The position numbers were made by a program, and so were the translations under genes. A model generated the notes under the pieces. The model was not told the DNA's origin. It worked only from the letters and a program-made list of their open reading frames with translations, and made no database searches. A DNA stretch of 64,000 nucleotides from Caenorhabditis elegans (lineage: Eukaryota; Nematoda; Chromadorea; Rhabditida; Rhabditidae): NCBI RefSeq assembly GCF_000002985.6, contig NC_003284.9, positions 4,898,001-4,962,000 of the forward strand, given 5' to 3'. This document shows, one piece after another, positions 1-13,984 of the stretch. Numbering within the stretch: position 1 is the stretch's first letter; each line of letters begins with the position of its first letter.

Positions 1-2801
1 AGCTCCCCTTGAACACTGCTCCAAATGCTCCCATCCCAATCATGGCGTCCACTGAATCCATATACTCGTATTTTTCATCTAATATAATTTGCTTGTTGGT
101 GAAGTCGGGCATCAAAAATGCACTGGCCGTTGAGGAACGATGAGAGGCGCAATGAATAACCATCTGCAAAAAAAAAATGTGAATTATTTTATTGAGCCGG
201 ACACTTGGTATTGTCTGGTGCAAAAACAACGTCATCAAATTTAATGAGAGAAAGATGGAATTATGAATAAAGGAGAGAGGATGCATCAATTAATAAGACA
301 CAATTACTTTGCAGTAAAGCTTTATGAAAAAAGCATTGTTTTGAAATACGCAATATTCCCTCCCGTCTCCCCCTTGAGAATCGTCAGAGTCATGAAAAAT
401 GCAAAACGTTTGGAATTTTAGAGAACTCGAAATCCAAACAAACTTCCGCCTACCAATTTTCCATCGAGATGATGGAAATAGAAGAAACCAAAATGTGTGC
501 AAATGGGAAAAAAAGTAAACACAGATGAGGTCAGCTTAACGTTTTTAAATAAAGCAAAGCACCCAACAGAGACAGAAAAAAACAGAAGAAATGTTTGTTG
601 AGAGTAGAAAAGAGAGCAAAAAGGAAAGGAAACGAGTAGGAGGAGGTGCGTAAAAATGCCAAAAAACAATAGAACATGTTTCATATTGTGTTTGAAACAT
701 ATTTTTACATTCACCTTTCAGTGTTTTAAAGTGACGAATTCGATAAAGAATAAAAACTTAAATATCTAGAAGAACCGAATTACAGAAATTAATTATCAAC
801 CGTGATATTTCAATTGACCGTAAGGTCAAAAATTTTTGACCACCTGAATTGTCCTAGCTCAACCAGCTCAACCTCAGGAACCACTCCTGATAACTAACGT
901 TGACGATTAGACAACATTTTCAGTGCTTCTAGTTTTTTTTTTTGGAGATATCAAGAAATTAAAACTATGATAGAGAAAGTTTTAAATATCATAAAAAATG
1001 TTTAGAAATTTTTAGCTTTTGCCAGCTTCTAAACAAAGTTTGTACTTTTGGGGCAAACTTGGGTGAGAATTTGCACATTGCAGATTAACTGTGAAACGGA
1101 GCCCAGTGAACTTCGTTATCATAAAATTTTTTGAATTGAATTGTAACTCAAAATCCTAACTACAATAACATCTAGTGAATAACATTTGACAACTACAAGC
1201 TGTCGAGCGAAAAAAAAACGCGAAATATGAATTTCGAGTCAAATTCCGTTTTCCCATCAAACCCAATGACAAGGAAGTAGTCTCGAGGATTAATGAAGCG
1301 AGGAAAATAAAAGTTAGACAAAAGATAGAAAAACATGAGAACCGTGGAGCAAAGACTCGGTCATCTGGAAAGCATCTACAGTCAGCTTCTTGGAAGCTTG
1401 ATGTACTTACCAAAAAGTGAAAGAAAAAAGAAATGAGCAGAAAAAGATGGAAAGGAGGATATAAGGCTCAATTGAATTCTAAGAAAATTGAGTGCGTTTC
1501 GAGTTCTTCGGAAAAAAGCTGGTCCTTTTCAAAAGAAAGAGAAGGAGAAAGAGTAAAGAACGTTCTTTGGGATAAAACTGCAAAAAAAAAGAGAAAACGG
1601 ATGAATAAATGAATAAATATCCTCAAGGAGAAAACAGAGCGCCTATAAATTATTATTATTTTCACAAGAAAATGTGAACTGACTCATGGTCTTTTTTCTA
1701 GGGAGCATCTGGATATCAGAGCACCGAACAGATGATCACAACTTGTGCGATGATACGGGAAAAGAAACGAAATAGAAAAAAGCCGCGATGTCTGCAATCT
1801 CTCCCTCTTCAACATTCACCCCCACGATTCTCACTTTGAGCTATGACGTAGTGAGAGCGGTCTGGGTCTACATGCTGACGCGACCCCCCCCCCCCCCCCC
1901 CCTCTTCTCTTACTCTGCTTCTCCCGAGTCTTTTCTTCGTTTTTTTCTATTCAATTCATTTACATTTTATTGCTTCATACGGACCAAGAAGAGCTTGCGC
2001 ACAGCAATTTTTTAAGGCTAAAGAGCACCCGGCTGGTTTAAATGCTCGTTTTCTTTCGGCGGATGAAAAGTGGAAGTAGAAGAAAAAGAAGAAGACGTGA
2101 CAGAATGCTTTTTTCTTGGAGCAGGAAATGAGAAACTGGGGTCAACTTTTGGAGACTCGGCTCAGAACACAAGTTTGAATTGACTGGTAGTATGGAATAT
2201 TCAAAACTTCTGAAGCAAAACATAAATGATGTCAGATGAAATATGGGGAATGTGAAGGAAAAACAAGGAAACCAACTAGAACGTGTAAACTCGGATGATA
2301 GATTTTGCCAGTAAATTAGCTACAAAGTGACGCCATCTTTTCCACGACCTTTCTAAGATTTTCCCAGATTATACACGCCTGCTTTAAGAAATCATAGATC
2401 TTCAAGAACACGTCGAGAAACTGGTGAATTGGTTAAAGAAACGAAAACAGAGGCAGTGAACTGGAGAGAATTCCCCATTGGGAAGCGATCTTTTCGGTCA
2501 ACAGAACAACACCTACGCCCTGACGCCTTGAGAATTGTCTAGCCGTAATTTATTTCTGGAATATGAATATAAATATTTTTTTGGCGGTTCATTTCTTGAA
2601 ATATGACAATTTCGATATGTATTGTGTTCTCTGTTTTCCGCTTTTGTTTTCCTTTTTCAGTTTACCAAGTCACGCATGTGGCTGATCGAATTTCAGAAGG
2701 TTCTCAAATATCTCAAAAGTGTAAGCTACCTTATCCATTTCCACATCTACCGACTCGTCGTCCTCGTTGGTAACCAGCATAGATGGGATGTCAGCAGCCA
2801 T
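1..2801 (-). CDS. Protein kinase, 5' end only (partial)
   Basis: Two exons are visible. The first runs 2801 to 2730 (24 codons, starts MAADIPSML, very acidic, ends in DVEMDK) and is followed by a GTAGCT donor. The next begins at 163 after TTTGCAG and continues off the left edge. They join in phase 0. The second exon contains IGMGAFGAVFKG, which fits the glycine-rich ATP-binding loop of a eukaryotic protein kinase (GxGxxGxV), preceded by a short N-terminal extension. The start was chosen because the ATG lies seven bases after a TTCTTTCAG site, a usual place for a trans-splice acceptor or 5' UTR intron. The 2.6-kb intron could hide further exons. The kinase family cannot be named because the lysine, HRD and DFG motifs are outside the window. 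Confidence 0.72.
164..2729 (-). other. Large intron of the kinase gene
   Basis: About 2.6 kb between the two visible kinase exons. It is AT-rich, contains a 19-base C homopolymer at 1884-1902, and shows no other exon that I can support. Open frames here are short and of low complexity. It may hold regulatory DNA or an additional small exon. Confidence 0.5.
1884..1902. repeat. Poly-C tract (19 nt)
   Basis: An uninterrupted run of 19 cytosines on the plus strand (G on the minus strand). Runs of this length can form G-quadruplexes. In C. elegans such tracts are known deletion hotspots when the DOG-1/FANCJ helicase is missing. Confidence 0.95.
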
Positions 2802-3006
2802 TGAATATCTGAAAGAATATTTAGTTGGCACATTGAGAAATTTGAAAAAAGAACATGATTTCAAGAACACAACGATACGGCTTTATCTGAAAGAAATAAT
2901 TTGTGTTTTTCTATTTATGAAAATATCGTCGTAAAAGTATATGCTTGCTCGGCAGCTTCTTGTCCAAGTTTAGCCCAAAAATATTAACTTTGATCAGATA
3001 TTGGAA

Positions 3007-3212
3007 AAAACTTGGGCAAAACTTCTGCAAGAGTTGGGTAAGACTCGAGCAAAAGTTGAGCAACACTTTGCCAAGACTTGGTTCAGGCTCTACACAAGCT
3101 TAACCCAAGATTTATCCAGGAGTTTGGTAAGAGTTGGACTAAAATTGTGCAAATCTTGGGCTCCGCTTAAATATAGTTTTGCCCAAGTCTTATCACGTTT
3201 TGCCCAAGTTTT
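3007..3212. repeat. Dispersed inverted-repeat element with TTGGGC motifs
   Basis: A 16-base sequence AAAACTTGGGCAAAAC at 3007-3022 recurs as its exact reverse complement at 3197-3212, with another partial copy (AGTTTTGCCCAAGT) at 3175-3188. The interior has many diverged copies of CTTGGGC / GCCCAAG / TTGGGTAAGACT. Further weak copies lie just upstream near 2960. The arrangement suggests a nonautonomous fold-back repeat. The family was not identified. The open frame across it (3001-3255) is a by-product of the repeat. Confidence 0.7.
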
Positions 3213-6200
3213 GAAGATAAAGCCAAATGCCGAGTGGTTACACAAGATCAAATGAAGAAATCAAAAACACAATTTTCAAAAATTGGAGGCGTGAAATATT
3301 ATCATGTAGGGCTTTCTCATATGTCTTTATCAACATGTTTTTTCTTTCCTTTTTTTGCTGAACAATTTATGTAAATGTACAAGAATTGTTGACATGCTGT
3401 TTTTTTCTTGTTTGCTCTAGTAAATCAAAAATTGGTGAAGACAAAAAAAAAAGAAACTTGAGATGTTTTTTTTTGTCATTGCCAGAATTTTTTTCAACCA
3501 CAGAGCAACAAAAGAACAAGCGGCAAGTTCTTTTATTCAATAAAAAAGTCAAAGGTCGTCGGAGCTGGAGTTCAAAGTTGGTTGCTGCAACTCTATCCCC
3601 GCAAGCTTTATTGCAAATACACATTTTTGGGTGTATTTTGAACATGATCCAGTAAAAAGTTTTTAGCAAGTTTGTTTCGGAGCACATTGACACGCTGGGC
3701 TATCTTATTTCAAACTATGCCGCGTTTCCTTCTTTTTTTCCTATTTCCATTTGCCAAGTCATAAACTTTAAGCGGTGAGAGTGGAGTGGAGTAATGGGAC
3801 AAGAAAAGGATATGAGGAAGGAAAATGCAGAAAGCGTGAAACAAAATATGGTTTGAAGAAAAAAAATCTTGAGCATAGTAGAGAGAGAGAAAAAACATGA
3901 CAAGCAATGCAAAAACAAGAATAAAACGTTCAAAAGTGGTTTCCTCTTGTCTTGATATGTTCTGTTCTAGACAAGGCTCACATTATGGGCACAAAAAAAG
4001 CGTTTTGATGCCAATGCTTTACAACAAAATACAATGTTCACGAAGAACGAAAAAAAACACCAAAAAAAGAAAAGGTTCGATGAGAAAAAAAACCTAAAGC
4101 TATACGACGGCAGGATGCGACTGACAAATTAGGTTACCGCTGTCAACGAATCTGCTACGGATTAGGATTCGTAGACTCGCTAGCTAGAATGTGGAACTTT
4201 TTTTTCAAAAATGAAAAAAAAGCCAACTGAAGATAGAATCCAATGGGGGTGAAGCGAGACTAGAAGCGTTTTTTGTAACCAGGGATCTTTTCCCGTTGGA
4301 TAGATAATAGGATTGATGTTTGAGGACGCGTACTCCCATGCAATCAAATGTTCAGATGCTAGATGTGCTAGATGCTCCCAATTGGATTTATTCATTTTGT
4401 AAAAAATCAGAGTTCAATTTCAGTAAAGTGAAATGGGGCACGTAGGAAAAAGTTCAGTGTATTTTTTTTTGATGTAGTAAAGAAATGCATTTGCATCTGC
4501 GGGACGTGATCAAAATTCAAATGTATTTGCTGAAGCTTGTCCGTTATACAAACTTTTCAGCTGGAAAGATAAAAGATACCAAGAAAATATGTTTCCATTA
4601 ATCATTGAAGTTTGATAAATAATATCGTGATTGATATGCCTAATATCTCAAATAAATTGTTTTTAGTACACTTAATATTGTTTTGAGTTCGTATAAATAA
4701 TTAATGTGAATGTCTGATGTGAATAAAATAAGATTTCAGACATAAATATTTAAGTTTATAGAGCCAGCAAAGCGGTTTTTGATAAATAGAACATCGGCTC
4801 AATGAGAAAAGAGTTACCATTGAAATGCGAGAAAATTGTCGTCAAATTACGATATGAACTATTCAAACTAGTATGATTTCTTTTGAAAAAATAATAAACT
4901 TGTAATCTCAAAATTCAAAATTTGGAAATGTGCCGTTTGAGCGGTATTAAAGTTCACATCTTGACCTATTGAAAAAATTTAACTGAAAATTGGACAGTCT
5001 CAGTCTGAATCCCAAAATTATCATTCAAAATAACATACTACTGTTCAAAAAGTATAGCATTCCATTAGTGAAGAAATTCGAATTTTCAGACTTAAAATAG
5101 CTGCCACTGTCTGGAGTTTGTAATGAGAATTCTCAGAAAACTGTCGGAAAAATTTACATATCCACAACTATATAAAATCGTCTGTATTGCAGCTGCCGGA
5201 AAACATATGTTTTAAGTGACTCCTTTATTTTGTAAAATTATCTTGGGGCTTGCCCGATTATGGTATTTTAGGCTGATAGAGAATCCATTTTTAGCAAAAA
5301 AAAAATATTTTTTGGGAGAAGTTTGTCTATGAAATTCGACTTCTGTGAGCCATTTTGAATTTAGGTTGGGCAGTATCAAAATTCAAAATTCCAAATTTTC
5401 ATACACTCTTATTAACTGAAAAACTTGAAATACTAACTTGAAATTTTTTTTCTGAAATAATCGTCTAAGCCCTTTGATTAAATATGATGTATTGTGCTCA
5501 AAATAGGGGATTACCAAAAAGGATCTTGCGTAACCTTCACACCATTAGCCACTCACTACACCACTTCTCTCTTCCTTTCTCTCTTTCTTTCTACGTCTGC
5601 GTTTATTTGGGTGTGTATCTCTCGTGACGGGCCACCATATGCGGCGAGAGAGAAAGAGCGCGCGTTCCCGCCACAATCTCACCATTTTTTTCTCCCATTT
5701 TTTTGTATTGATTTCTCTTGTTTTTTTTTCTTGAAAAGCAATGAAGTGTGTTTTAAACTGATTGGAGTGGTCAGGGCCGTGAAGAGCATCCCCCAATGAG
5801 TGCATCTTTTGAGTCCCGCAAGCATATCTTTTCATTTGCTAGCTGTTTTATTCCCCATCATTTCGTTCACTTGTCTTGCAGACTAGTGTACTTTGGTTTT
5901 GCTCAATTGTTTGGTAGTGGCACTTTTATAAAGTAGCATCAAATGCAATTGTATAGCAGATGCTTCATGGTACTCGGGTCGGTGCGAAGAGTTGGCGGCG
6001 GAGTCTTTCATACTTGCCTATTTGTTCAACTAGAAACATTTCTATAGGGATTGGGGCTAGCCCGTACTTGCTGATCATCTTTGCCGCTGCTCTCCTAAAT
6101 TTGTTTATTGTGTTCGTGCACACCCCTCATTCAATCTCGACCCCCAAATCTTGACAATTACTTGGGCTCCTTCAATTGTAAGTAAGAGTTGTTTAGTTGG

Positions 6201-8520
6201 GTGTTTTACATTTCACAGTAAGATTGTTTGGTATACAGTTTTTGCCCTATCAGTCTTTGCACCTTGTTTCTAAAATTTTATATATCTTTTTTTTTGTTAT
6301 GGTTTCACCATATTGTTTAGTAGTAATTTTTTTTTAACTTTTCTTTAAAATAAACCTAGTTTTCAAAGATATATGTTCACCTTTCAGTTAGTCAGGTTCC
6401 ACGTTCAGTTTTTGTAATAACTTTTGAATTTAAATTAATTTAGTATTTTCTATGCAAGAAAATTATTACTTTTAGATCTTTTATGTTCATTCATACGCTT
6501 ATTTGAAAAACCAAACATGTATTTGGTGTTTTCCTTACCAAATGTTTATAATTTTTGTTCTGGAAGTAGCGTAAAAATACATTAGAAAAATGTATTCTTA
6601 TGTAAAAAATTCATAGAAATTCATTTACACTTCTTCATATTTATTTAAAAAAAACATTAACCTATGGTTTTAATCTGAAAATGCAACTCAAAACCTGGGC
6701 TACGTTTATTGAACAATAATTATTTTAGAATAAAGTTTTTGCAAAATACAATTTGTTCACAAAACAATTATTAGTTATCAAAAAATATTCAAATTTTTTT
6801 TTACAAAAATGATGCGGACTAGTCTAAGGAACCAAGTCATATTATTTTCAAAAAATTCCTTTTTTAAAGTTTCAAACTTTTACTGTATTCTGTCATTGTA
6901 TTGACGAACTCCACATTTGAAAGCCAAATCGAAATTTTCTGGCGGACGTGTGAAAAAATTGGGCTTCGAGGTTGAACTCTTTGGAATAGCAAACAATTTT
7001 GAAAATACTACCAAATGAACGTTATAGTTGCTAGTAGGAAATCCCGCAAGCTCAAATTTTTCGGTGTATATACAGCTTAGAAATTATGTGAGTTTTAACC
7101 CGAATTTTTTTAAATGTTAATATTCAAAACAAATAAATATTTACCAATAGACCGTACAGTTTATGACTAGTATAATATATCTTTCCTGTATCATTTCACC
7201 TCCAATTCCCCCTCTCCCCTCACCCAAATATTTACCATTCGAATCATCTTTCCAGCTTTTTCACAAAATACACATAAGTATGTAGTATTTCACACCATCC
7301 TGTTTTCTCAAATGATATTGACTAGGCTCATCTCTTTTGTTCTCATCCCTTCATGTTGTCCTTGATGACAAGGTTCGGATTTCATATGTAAAATGAGGAG
7401 GAAAAAATGTCCTTCGCGTGTGTCCAGTAGTAGTAGTTAGGATACCTGACGCAATTATCATCAACGACCTTTTTCCTCTCCCAACCTTTTTTTGATCGCA
7501 AGACGTTCGCAGGTCGTTCGGGTCCTCGTTTTTCATCTTCTTCTTTTCATTTCATCGAATTTCAATGAGCGATGTGTTCGCTGCGATTGTGTCATTTTTT
7601 GAGCGCGCTCCGATCATGGCATGAGGACAAACAAAACACCGAGGGATTGAGACAGAGGCCAAGAGCTATTGAATTTGCGCCTATTACATTACAATTTGAG
7701 ACGTTCTTTGTTCGGTGGTTTTTTTGTGTTGTGTTCCCGAGAACGTTCGTTTACTTTATCGGACTTGAGAACAGATAGACGTGTGATCTAGTTGAAAAGA
7801 GGACCTTAGGTTGCGTCACCCACACACAAATACAGACACATCCTGAATATCATTCATGCAAATGTATCATTTTTGTGTTCAGATAGTTCAGACACATGTG
7901 TATATAGATAATAGCAACTTCCGATTGCATACCTTTTCTATCAATGTATGTATATGCATTTATGTATGACTTCAAAACGGTGAGAAAATGAGATGCATGT
8001 CATTTCACGTTATCACCTCCTCTCTTTTTTTGCATGTGCCTCTGACAATGAAGCGATTGATTTTTTGCCCTGTTTTCAAAAGTTTTATTATCAGTGGTCT
8101 CCCTGTCCTCATTTCGATGATGAATCCACACCACCTTTGAATTAGAATATATATCGAGAATGTCCAGCTGTGAAATGAAGGTCATTTGAATCATGTAAAC
8201 ATTGGTCAGAGGTTGATTCAATTCAGGTAGTGTGAAGTTTGTGGAGTTTCGAAATTTTAGTTCACAAATTTTATGACACACTGAAACTTTTGTCTGTTTA
8301 AAAATTGTTCTCAAATATGCTAAAGTTTTGTTTTGTTATATTAAATTTGAACATGAAGTATCGAAAATGTTATCATTTTTATTTTAATAAAGTATTCCGA
8401 AAAAAAGAAGAATTTTATAATAAGATCTTGCGCAAAATTGTCAAGCATGTTTAGTTGTCTAAAGTTTAAAGCATAAATCACTAAATATAGAAAAAATGTT
8501 AACCTTTGACAATTTCTCCA

Positions 8521-8552
8521 TGTAGACAGGAAATTTAATTTTCCTGTCTACA
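8521..8552. repeat. Short perfect hairpin
   Basis: TGTAGACAGGAAA at 8521-8533 is followed, after 6 bases, by its exact reverse complement at 8540-8552. It lies 740 bp upstream of the RASSF start. Function unknown. Confidence 0.85.
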
Positions 8553-9291
8553 GGGTCATACGGTTTTTGTCATTTCTTCCGTAAATTCTGGGAATTTATA
8601 TTTGTTTTTTTAATGGTAAGTTTTTTTCCATTTTAAGTTGTTGATTAATTTGGCAACCAATATGTCTTTTTTTGAAAAAAAGATACGTTTTAGAACATAG
8701 GCTAAAAAAATGATTTCAGCGATACCAAGAATTTTTTGAACAAAATTTTCAACAACAATAAAAAGAATCGAGAATTTTTTACACTTTTAAAAATGGCAAA
8801 CCGTTTTTTTTTCACGGTAGGAAAAATATGCATGTGACACTAAAGTTGCACATATTTACCACATTTTGAAAAGTCGGAACGCGATAAAATTTGAGAAATT
8901 CATAGAGCTTTTTTTGTTTTTCGCGATGTGCATTTAATTTTTAAATAATTTGATTCAATTCTACATATGTGCCCAAGTTCACAACAATCATTCTGCATAT
9001 TATCTTCAAATCGGGAACCACTACGATAAACATTCAAATGATGCAAAAACCAAGTTAGGAAAAAAAAAAGATTTTTGAAATTCGCGTGGAGGTCTTTTTG
9101 CCTGTTTTCTTTGTCTTTCAAAACGATTAAAATGCTTCATCATCTTTAATCTTCTCCCACAATCGCACCTTCTCTAGCCCGATCTATTTTGACTTATTCT
9201 CATCTTTCTCTTTTTTCGTCTCTCCCCTTTCCCTTTTTAAACGCATGTGTGAAAATACATATGAATAGTCAAAATTCCCTTTCTTGCAGAA

Positions 9292-12200
9292 ATGGAGCTC
9301 AAAATCAATATTGATGGATTAGAGCGGAGTGTGTCTGGTGTGACGGACACTACGACATGCTCTCAGATAATCTATGCGCTGGCACATGCGACGAGTCAAA
9401 GGGGTCGATTTGTAATGGTGGAAAAATATCGAAACGTGGTGAGTCTTTTCTTTTCCGTGGCAGATCTTTTTTCTTTAATTCGGAACAATAGTTTAAAAAC
9501 CGGTCTTAGAGAAAGCTGGAAGGTCAGAAATTGTTAGAAAATCATTGCATGCCAATTTTACGGTTCAAGTGGAATCGGAAATGTTTATGAATATTACAAA
9601 GACGTATATAGTAATTGCGGTTGTTTCATGAGGATTTAGTGGTTATATGACAATTCTAGACAAAGAAGCTTTGTGAATAATGAAAATTAATTAGAATCAA
9701 GGAAAGTGAAATAGAAAAAATCGAGTTAGTGAAATTCTATGCAAATGAAAAAGATGTACAAAATGTTGGTAATAAGCTCCTAATGATTATTGAACCGTAA
9801 TATAACGTTATATTTTTGAACGTTAAACTGATGTTTCAAAATTCTATTCAATAACCTTCAATGATTTAGAAACTTTCCACAATTTAGCAAGTTTTTTTTT
9901 ACAAATTTATCAAAAAAATTTTAAATTCGTTTTTTTATTCGGAAAAAAAAAATGAAAATAGCCATATAACTGCAATTCTCTATAATACTTTTTGAATAAA
10001 TGACAATTCAGAGGTCCCATAACACTATCACAACAAAATTGTAGTTACAAAACTTTCTATTAGATTTTCATGAAAAAAATACGGACTTAGCTGAAGCTCC
10101 GTAATAAAGTGGTTCCATAAGAAGTTGTTAACTATACCGAACCATTTTTATAATTAACTCAATTTCCCAAGAACAAGTTGTGTCTAATCGAATAACCTCC
10201 ATCCTCTTTCTCCTCCTCCAACCGTTGAATCTTACCTCAAATTAACTCACTTCAGGAACGCCGATTGGCACCGACTGATCGACCTCTGGAAACGCTGCGC
10301 AAATGGAGGGAACACGCCGCAAACGTCACATTTCAAATGCTTCGTGTCGATCAAAACGACGAAATTTGTGGTGAGTCCGTTTTAAAATTGATTTTATGTG
10401 CTTCATACCAGATGAGAATTTAGATCTAGTGGATGAGTCGGTGCCGCTTGAGCCTGCCAAACCCTACTTTCATCCGAAACAGACATCGACGAGTAGTATG
10501 GTCACTTCGTTACCAGGTATGTCTTTAGAATTTTTTTTCATACAAACTTAATCTTTGTTTTTTTTCCAATGTATTGTGTAAATTGAAATTCATTCGGTCA
10601 GATTCACAATGAAGGCCAAAACCAAAAAAAGAGACCATAACCAACTTATCAAATAAATTGGCTTGTATCGGTGTCGTATCGGTACGACCTTTACTCTATT
10701 ATTTGTTGTGGCCATTTTTTTTTGATTTGCCATCTCTGCCTCTCTTCGGCTTTTGCCCCATCTTCTCAACCCTTCACCTTCCCTCCCACTGCAACATATT
10801 TTACACAACAAAAGCCAATTAAGGAAGAAGTGCGGCGGGCCAGCAGCAGCTTGAAAATGGACAAAGAAGCACTAGTTCGTTGCCAACTTACGCCTCGGCA
10901 GGTGGTGTCACTGGCACTCTCGGACGCAACACCCGTCGGCCTCCGCCACCAGGTAAGGTTTATTCCATATCAATTTTTTTAAAAATAAATTTGTCGAGAA
11001 TTTTTATATTAAAGCGAAGTATATATTATATTAAAGCGAAGTATATAGATACAATATCAAATTATCATATTTAGTTAAAGTTATCAAAAAAAAACATTTT
11101 TGAAATTTTTTTATTTACAGTCAAAAAAAGTCGAAGTTTTCACATATGATAATTATGTTAATCGAACCAATAATCTTTTTTCTTTAGTGACAATTTTTAT
11201 TGTTTAATGACGTCGATATATCTTGTAGTTGAACACTCTAGGGGTTTGAAGCAGCAGCAATACTTGAAATTATCTAAAATTTCTACATTTTTGAACAACG
11301 TGCTTACCAAAAGGTTGACAGGCAATTTGAGCAAGAACTAAAACAAAATTGGATAATTATCGTTATTATAATAATTAGTACTGTTGGAATTTTGACTAAA
11401 TTTTTCAAAAAATCGGATTATTTTCTTCTCGTGATCAGTTGTATAAAATGAACCGAATCGTCGCAATTGTATACCGGCCAACACTTTTTTTCTGACTTTT
11501 TTTCTCAAAGGAAGTGATCCAAATGTCGGCCAGCAGAAGGAAGTGACCGCACATATCACTTAGAATTGTGTTATTTTACCATTGAAACGTTTTGTCACAC
11601 TAGATATTCATGTTTCAAATTGATTTTTTCACTCGTTGAGCTCAAAATTAAAGCTGGGTAGAATTTTTTTCAGCATTTCTTCAAAGTGACATATTGCACC
11701 ATGCTGTTCCAACGTATTTGAAAAAATTAAATTCAAATACAGCAACTCACTTGATTTTTTGATTAAAAACATCAATTACAGCTGACATGTTTGAACAACA
11801 TGCTCAAAACAGGCTGGAAAGATGTCAAGTGCCGAAAAATCAAATTTTAAAAATGGATAATTACCGATTGTCAATTTTCAGGCTGATTTTGAGCCCTTTT
11901 TTCAAAATTGTCAGCTATAGTTGATGCATATTTTCAGATATATTAACTGATTTTCTCTATTTTAATATTAATTTCCAACAACCAACGTTCAAAAAACATG
12001 GCGCAATAGGAATTTTTTGTAGAATTACCAAAAATAATTGAACTCAAAACGAACTCAAAAATTTAATTTTTTTTTCGTTTTTTAGTGAATAACCAAGTAT
12101 CAAAAAGTGAAATTTGTTTAAGTATTGATGTGTTTCAAATTTTCTGGCAATCGGAATTTTCGAAAATTTGAACAGTTTCGATATCCCCTCGTCTCTGGCT

Positions 12201-13984
12201 ATGAGTCACACTGTATGCATTTCCTAACATTTAACATTTTTGAGAAAATTAAAAATTTAAATGAGCTCAAACTATCTTAAATAGCGGAAGCTGTATTTTA
12301 GATTTCTTCGACAAAATCGAACATTTTGGATTCTTATCAATTAGTCATACATACATTTCTCGTATGAAACCAGATAGGACCCAATTTGATCTTATAAAAT
12401 ACAAATTTTTGAACAATTTTTCCCAACTTCTCAATTTTTCTGGTTCATCACCTTATTGTTATGAAATTTTCTGACTAGAGCTATTCTTTTATAGTCAAAA
12501 TGTCATCTGAGTTTTTTATTAAAAAAATCAAAAGTTTTAAATTCCAATTTTTTATCATATATCTTTGTTCATTATCATTTCATTTTTTGAAAACTGGCAC
12601 CCAACTTTTTGAAAAGTAAAGTACTAACGGAAACACAAAGACGGCCCCCCGGAAAAGTACAAATCATTGTCAACAAAAGACTGCTTCTATTTGATTTTTT
12701 CACGTTCGGTACATGGTTCTCGATAACCTCCCGGTGTTGACCGCTTCAGTTGATTGCAGAATGAAAAAAAACTTGTCTGTCATTTGTTCAATCGTTCTCT
12801 CTCTCTCTTTCTTACTCTCTATCTTTTTTGAAAATTGTCCCCTTAACGTTATCTAAGCCATTTAAAGTTTAAATCAGTTTTACTTTTATTTATAGATGAT
12901 TTTAGTTTGGCCACTCCCCGCGGTGAACCATTTTTCGTCACTTTCAATTTTATTTTATTTTTCAGTTTTTAAAAAAATACAATCAAAAATGTGATTTTTG
13001 AAAAAGAAAAAAATACATATTACGTCAATTTGAATTCGGCAACTATATTTTTAGAAATCTAGCAGTGTTGCAAATTTTGTGTCACACTATCTCACATCCT
13101 CCTCCGGTTTTTGGTTGAAAATAGTATGAAAGACCGCCCACGCGACCTGACCGGATAGTTCATCGTCATCCGACCATGTCTTCTAGTATATAATCTCATT
13201 TCAGACTACATGTCAGTCATGGAGAAAAAGAATATCACGATGGGCGCCGCCACTATCCCACAGAAAGACGATTTTGATTGTTTCAAAAGGTGAGTCTTTG
13301 GTGATCTGATTGGTTGTGCCTTACTCCCAATTGAAGAAATTTCAGAGCCGACGTGAAAAAGTTGTCGGAAACGATGAATCAACAAGAAGTCGCCGAGTAT
13401 CTTGTGCAGGAGGAAGAGCTTCGTCAACTGCTTAAGCAACAGAAAAATTTGCGAGCAATTCTGAAGCCGATGATCGCTGCAAACTGGCCGCAACAATACC
13501 AACTTGAGCTCAAGAAATCGCACAAGCTGAAGGCTTCGCTAGCAGCTACAAAAGAAGCAATCAACAAGACTAGAAGGTAAGATCTTTGAACTTTGAACTA
13601 TGCCAGACAAAAGAGACCCCGGAAATTATGATGATCATATCGATCCACGTGATTGTGACCACGTCGTCCTTTATCTATTGACATTGAGAGTGTTCGGCTG
13701 ATTGCCTTATCAAGGACGTCACGTCGACCAAATGTATTCAAAATTCTGCAACTTGGACCACAAAATTGACAAACGAAATGCACTTTAGAAGAACTGTTTG
13801 TTTAATTGTTTTTTTAAATTTCAGTGACATCTTGCGCGTCGAAGAAACCGAAAAAGACTTGATGAAGAAGTTGGCCGAGTTCAAGAAGCAAGATGAGAAT
13901 GGAGATGAGAATTCAGAAGTCTTGGAGACATCTTTCGACTTGGGATGTTCAGGGACCTCCACCCCACTAACTGTCATTGCCTGA
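9292..13984 (+). CDS. RASSF7/8-type protein: N-terminal Ras-association domain plus coiled coil
   Basis: Seven exons: 9292-9438, 10256-10370, 10412-10516, 10824-10952, 13205-13289, 13346-13576, 13825-13984; 972 nt, 323 aa. All junction phases agree (0,1,1,1,2,2). Residues 1 to about 85 form a ubiquitin-like Ras-association domain of the N-terminal RASSF class, with the characteristic GRFVMVEKYRNVERRLAP and the downstream LRKWREHAANVTFQMLR. A Ser/Pro-rich linker (RRPPPPD near 165) leads to a Gln/Glu/Lys-rich coiled coil from about 190 to 300. The family acts as scaffolds at junctions and the cytoskeleton in vertebrates and flies; small-GTPase binding here is inferred. The ATG is two bases after TTCTTGCAG. 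The acceptor of exon 4 is weak: the frame requires a start at 10824 after CCAATTAAG, because the frame is closed by TAA at 10820-10822. Exon 4 is the least certain part. Confidence 0.85.
10953..13204 (+). other. Large intron of the RASSF-like gene
   Basis: 2.25 kb, AT-rich, with no exon I can support. It includes two near-exact 22-nt repeats of TTATATTAAAGCGAAGTATA at about 11004-11047, a CT run near 12797-12818, and a moderately GC-rich patch at 12890-12930. Its last 140 nt before the acceptor are more GC-rich than the rest. Confidence 0.5.

Larger units (their letters stand above)
2802..9289. other. Intergenic region between divergent kinase and RASSF genes
   Basis: About 6.5 kb with no supportable coding exon. 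It contains the fold-back repeat at 3.0-3.2 kb, a CT-rich, GC-elevated island at about 5520-5800 (including CTCTC runs and a GCGCGCG patch), a second GC-elevated island at about 7480-7790, a 32-base hairpin at 8521-8552 and a pyrimidine-rich stretch at about 9130-9240 just before the RASSF start. The islands are the likeliest promoters for the two divergent genes, but this is inference from composition and position. Confidence 0.5.

Noticed and set aside
3001..3255. 84-codon frame at 3 kb.
   Set aside because: Produced by the inverted-repeat element and its internal degenerate TTGGGC copies.
4180..4395. Minus-strand 71-codon frame with plausible composition upstream of the kinase exon.
   Set aside because: The only nearby donor would create a stop when joined to the exon at 2801; no other support.
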